A DNA stretch of 14,228 bases from Cereibacter sphaeroides (lineage in GTDB: Bacteria; Pseudomonadota; Alphaproteobacteria; Rhodobacterales; Rhodobacteraceae): assembly GCA_003243455.1 (NCBI GenBank), contig QFQS01000017.1, positions 1 to 14,228 of the forward strand, given 5' to 3'. This document shows positions 14,051 through 14,228 of the stretch, piece after piece (within the stretch, counting starts at the first letter, position 1; the number at the start of each line of letters is the position of its first letter). The notes beneath the pieces were generated by a model. The model did not search any database. It had not been told where the DNA came from and saw only the letters and a program-made list of their open reading frames with translations. A program made the translations under genes and the position numbers.

Positions 14051-14228
14051 AAAGCGGTGTCAAAGGAACTTCCGAGCTTATAATGCTCGTCATCTAGCCT
14101 TCCGAGCTCTCCACCCCTCGCCCTTCCGCTACTTCAAAACTAGTGCCCTGATCATCCATGAAACCGTGCGCTTCTGGCGGAATAGGTTCGATCCTATGTT
14201 CGCCGCCGCGATCCGCCGCGGACGGGTA
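14051..14228 (+). pseudogene. IS6-family element fragment (left end and 5' transposase; continues at base 1)
   Basis: GGTGTCAAAGGAACTTCC (14056-14073) aligns with the left end of the other IS6 copy (GTCAGAGGAGCTTTCC), and FRYFKTS follows at 14124-14144, about 70 bp in, as in that copy. The frame then reads ALIIHETVRFWRNRFDP and crosses the window end into MFAAAIRR at base 21. Relative to the 10 kb copy, 87 bp (29 codons) are missing at 14150-14154, in frame. No in-frame start codon is found upstream. The fragment is non-functional. Confidence 0.8.
14176..14228. repeat. 53 bp terminal direct repeat, right copy
   Basis: Exact copy of bases 1-53. Counted once, the unit length is 14,175 bp. The bases just before it (14151-14175) supply the codons HETVRFW, which precede the fragment at the left end, so the junction is continuous at the protein level. 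Confidence 0.95.

Noticed and set aside
1..14228. Small autonomous plasmid
   Set aside because: The ends overlap, but no replication initiator, partition gene, toxin-antitoxin pair, iteron array or relaxase was found.
1..14228. CRISPR arrays, tRNA or rRNA genes
   Set aside because: No regularly spaced repeats and no tRNA- or rRNA-like sequence was recognised on either strand by eye.

Overview
The window is a 14.2 kb piece of GC-rich DNA, most likely from an alphaproteobacterium of the Rhodobacterales/Paracoccus type. The basis is the codon bias, the style of the ABC, RpiR and MlrC genes, and two remnants of IS6-family transposases of a kind I associate with that order; the taxon is inference. 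The first 53 bases are repeated exactly as the last 53 (1-53 = 14176-14228), and the transposase reading frame continues across that join. The molecule is therefore probably a circle of 14,175 bp, or one unit of a tandem array, or a looped assembly contig. No replication, partition or mobilisation gene is visible, so it does not look like a stand-alone plasmid.

Two directly oriented, decayed IS6-like remnants (14051-14228 joined to 1-200, and 10164 to about 10834) divide the circle into two cargo blocks. Block A (390-10102) is a divergent cluster. Leftward runs rpiR-type regulator, peptide-type solute-binding protein, two permeases, two ABC ATPases and an MlrC-type M81 metallopeptidase; spacing is short and four of the junctions are overlaps or nearly so. 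Rightward, from the same 127 bp intergenic region, run an N-acylamino acid racemase/OSBS-type enolase-superfamily enzyme and a COG3375-type GNAT acyltransferase, overlapping by 4 bp. The racemase-acyltransferase pair matches the known D- to L-amino acid conversion route through N-succinyl intermediates. Together with a peptide importer and a metallopeptidase whose prototype digests D-residue-containing microcystin peptides, block A reads as a candidate system for importing peptides that contain D-amino acids, hydrolysing them and converting their D-residues. This is the most interesting hypothesis in the window.

Block B (10868-14050) is a small hexonate module: a GntR/FCD regulator with two winged-helix domains in tandem, diverging from a zinc dehydrogenase of the L-galactonate/L-gulonate 5-dehydrogenase type and a short mannitol-dehydrogenase-family reductase of the tagaturonate/fructuronate reductase type. 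Together they could turn L-galactonate into D-altronate, or L-gulonate into D-mannonate. The downstream dehydratase, kinase and aldolase, and any transporter specific for this block, are not here. A perfect 16 bp AT-rich palindrome lies between the divergent genes and is the best operator candidate.

No rRNA, tRNA, CRISPR array or riboswitch was seen. The stretches without intact genes are 1-389 (IS fragment plus unassigned sequence) and 10103-10867 (decayed IS6 copy).
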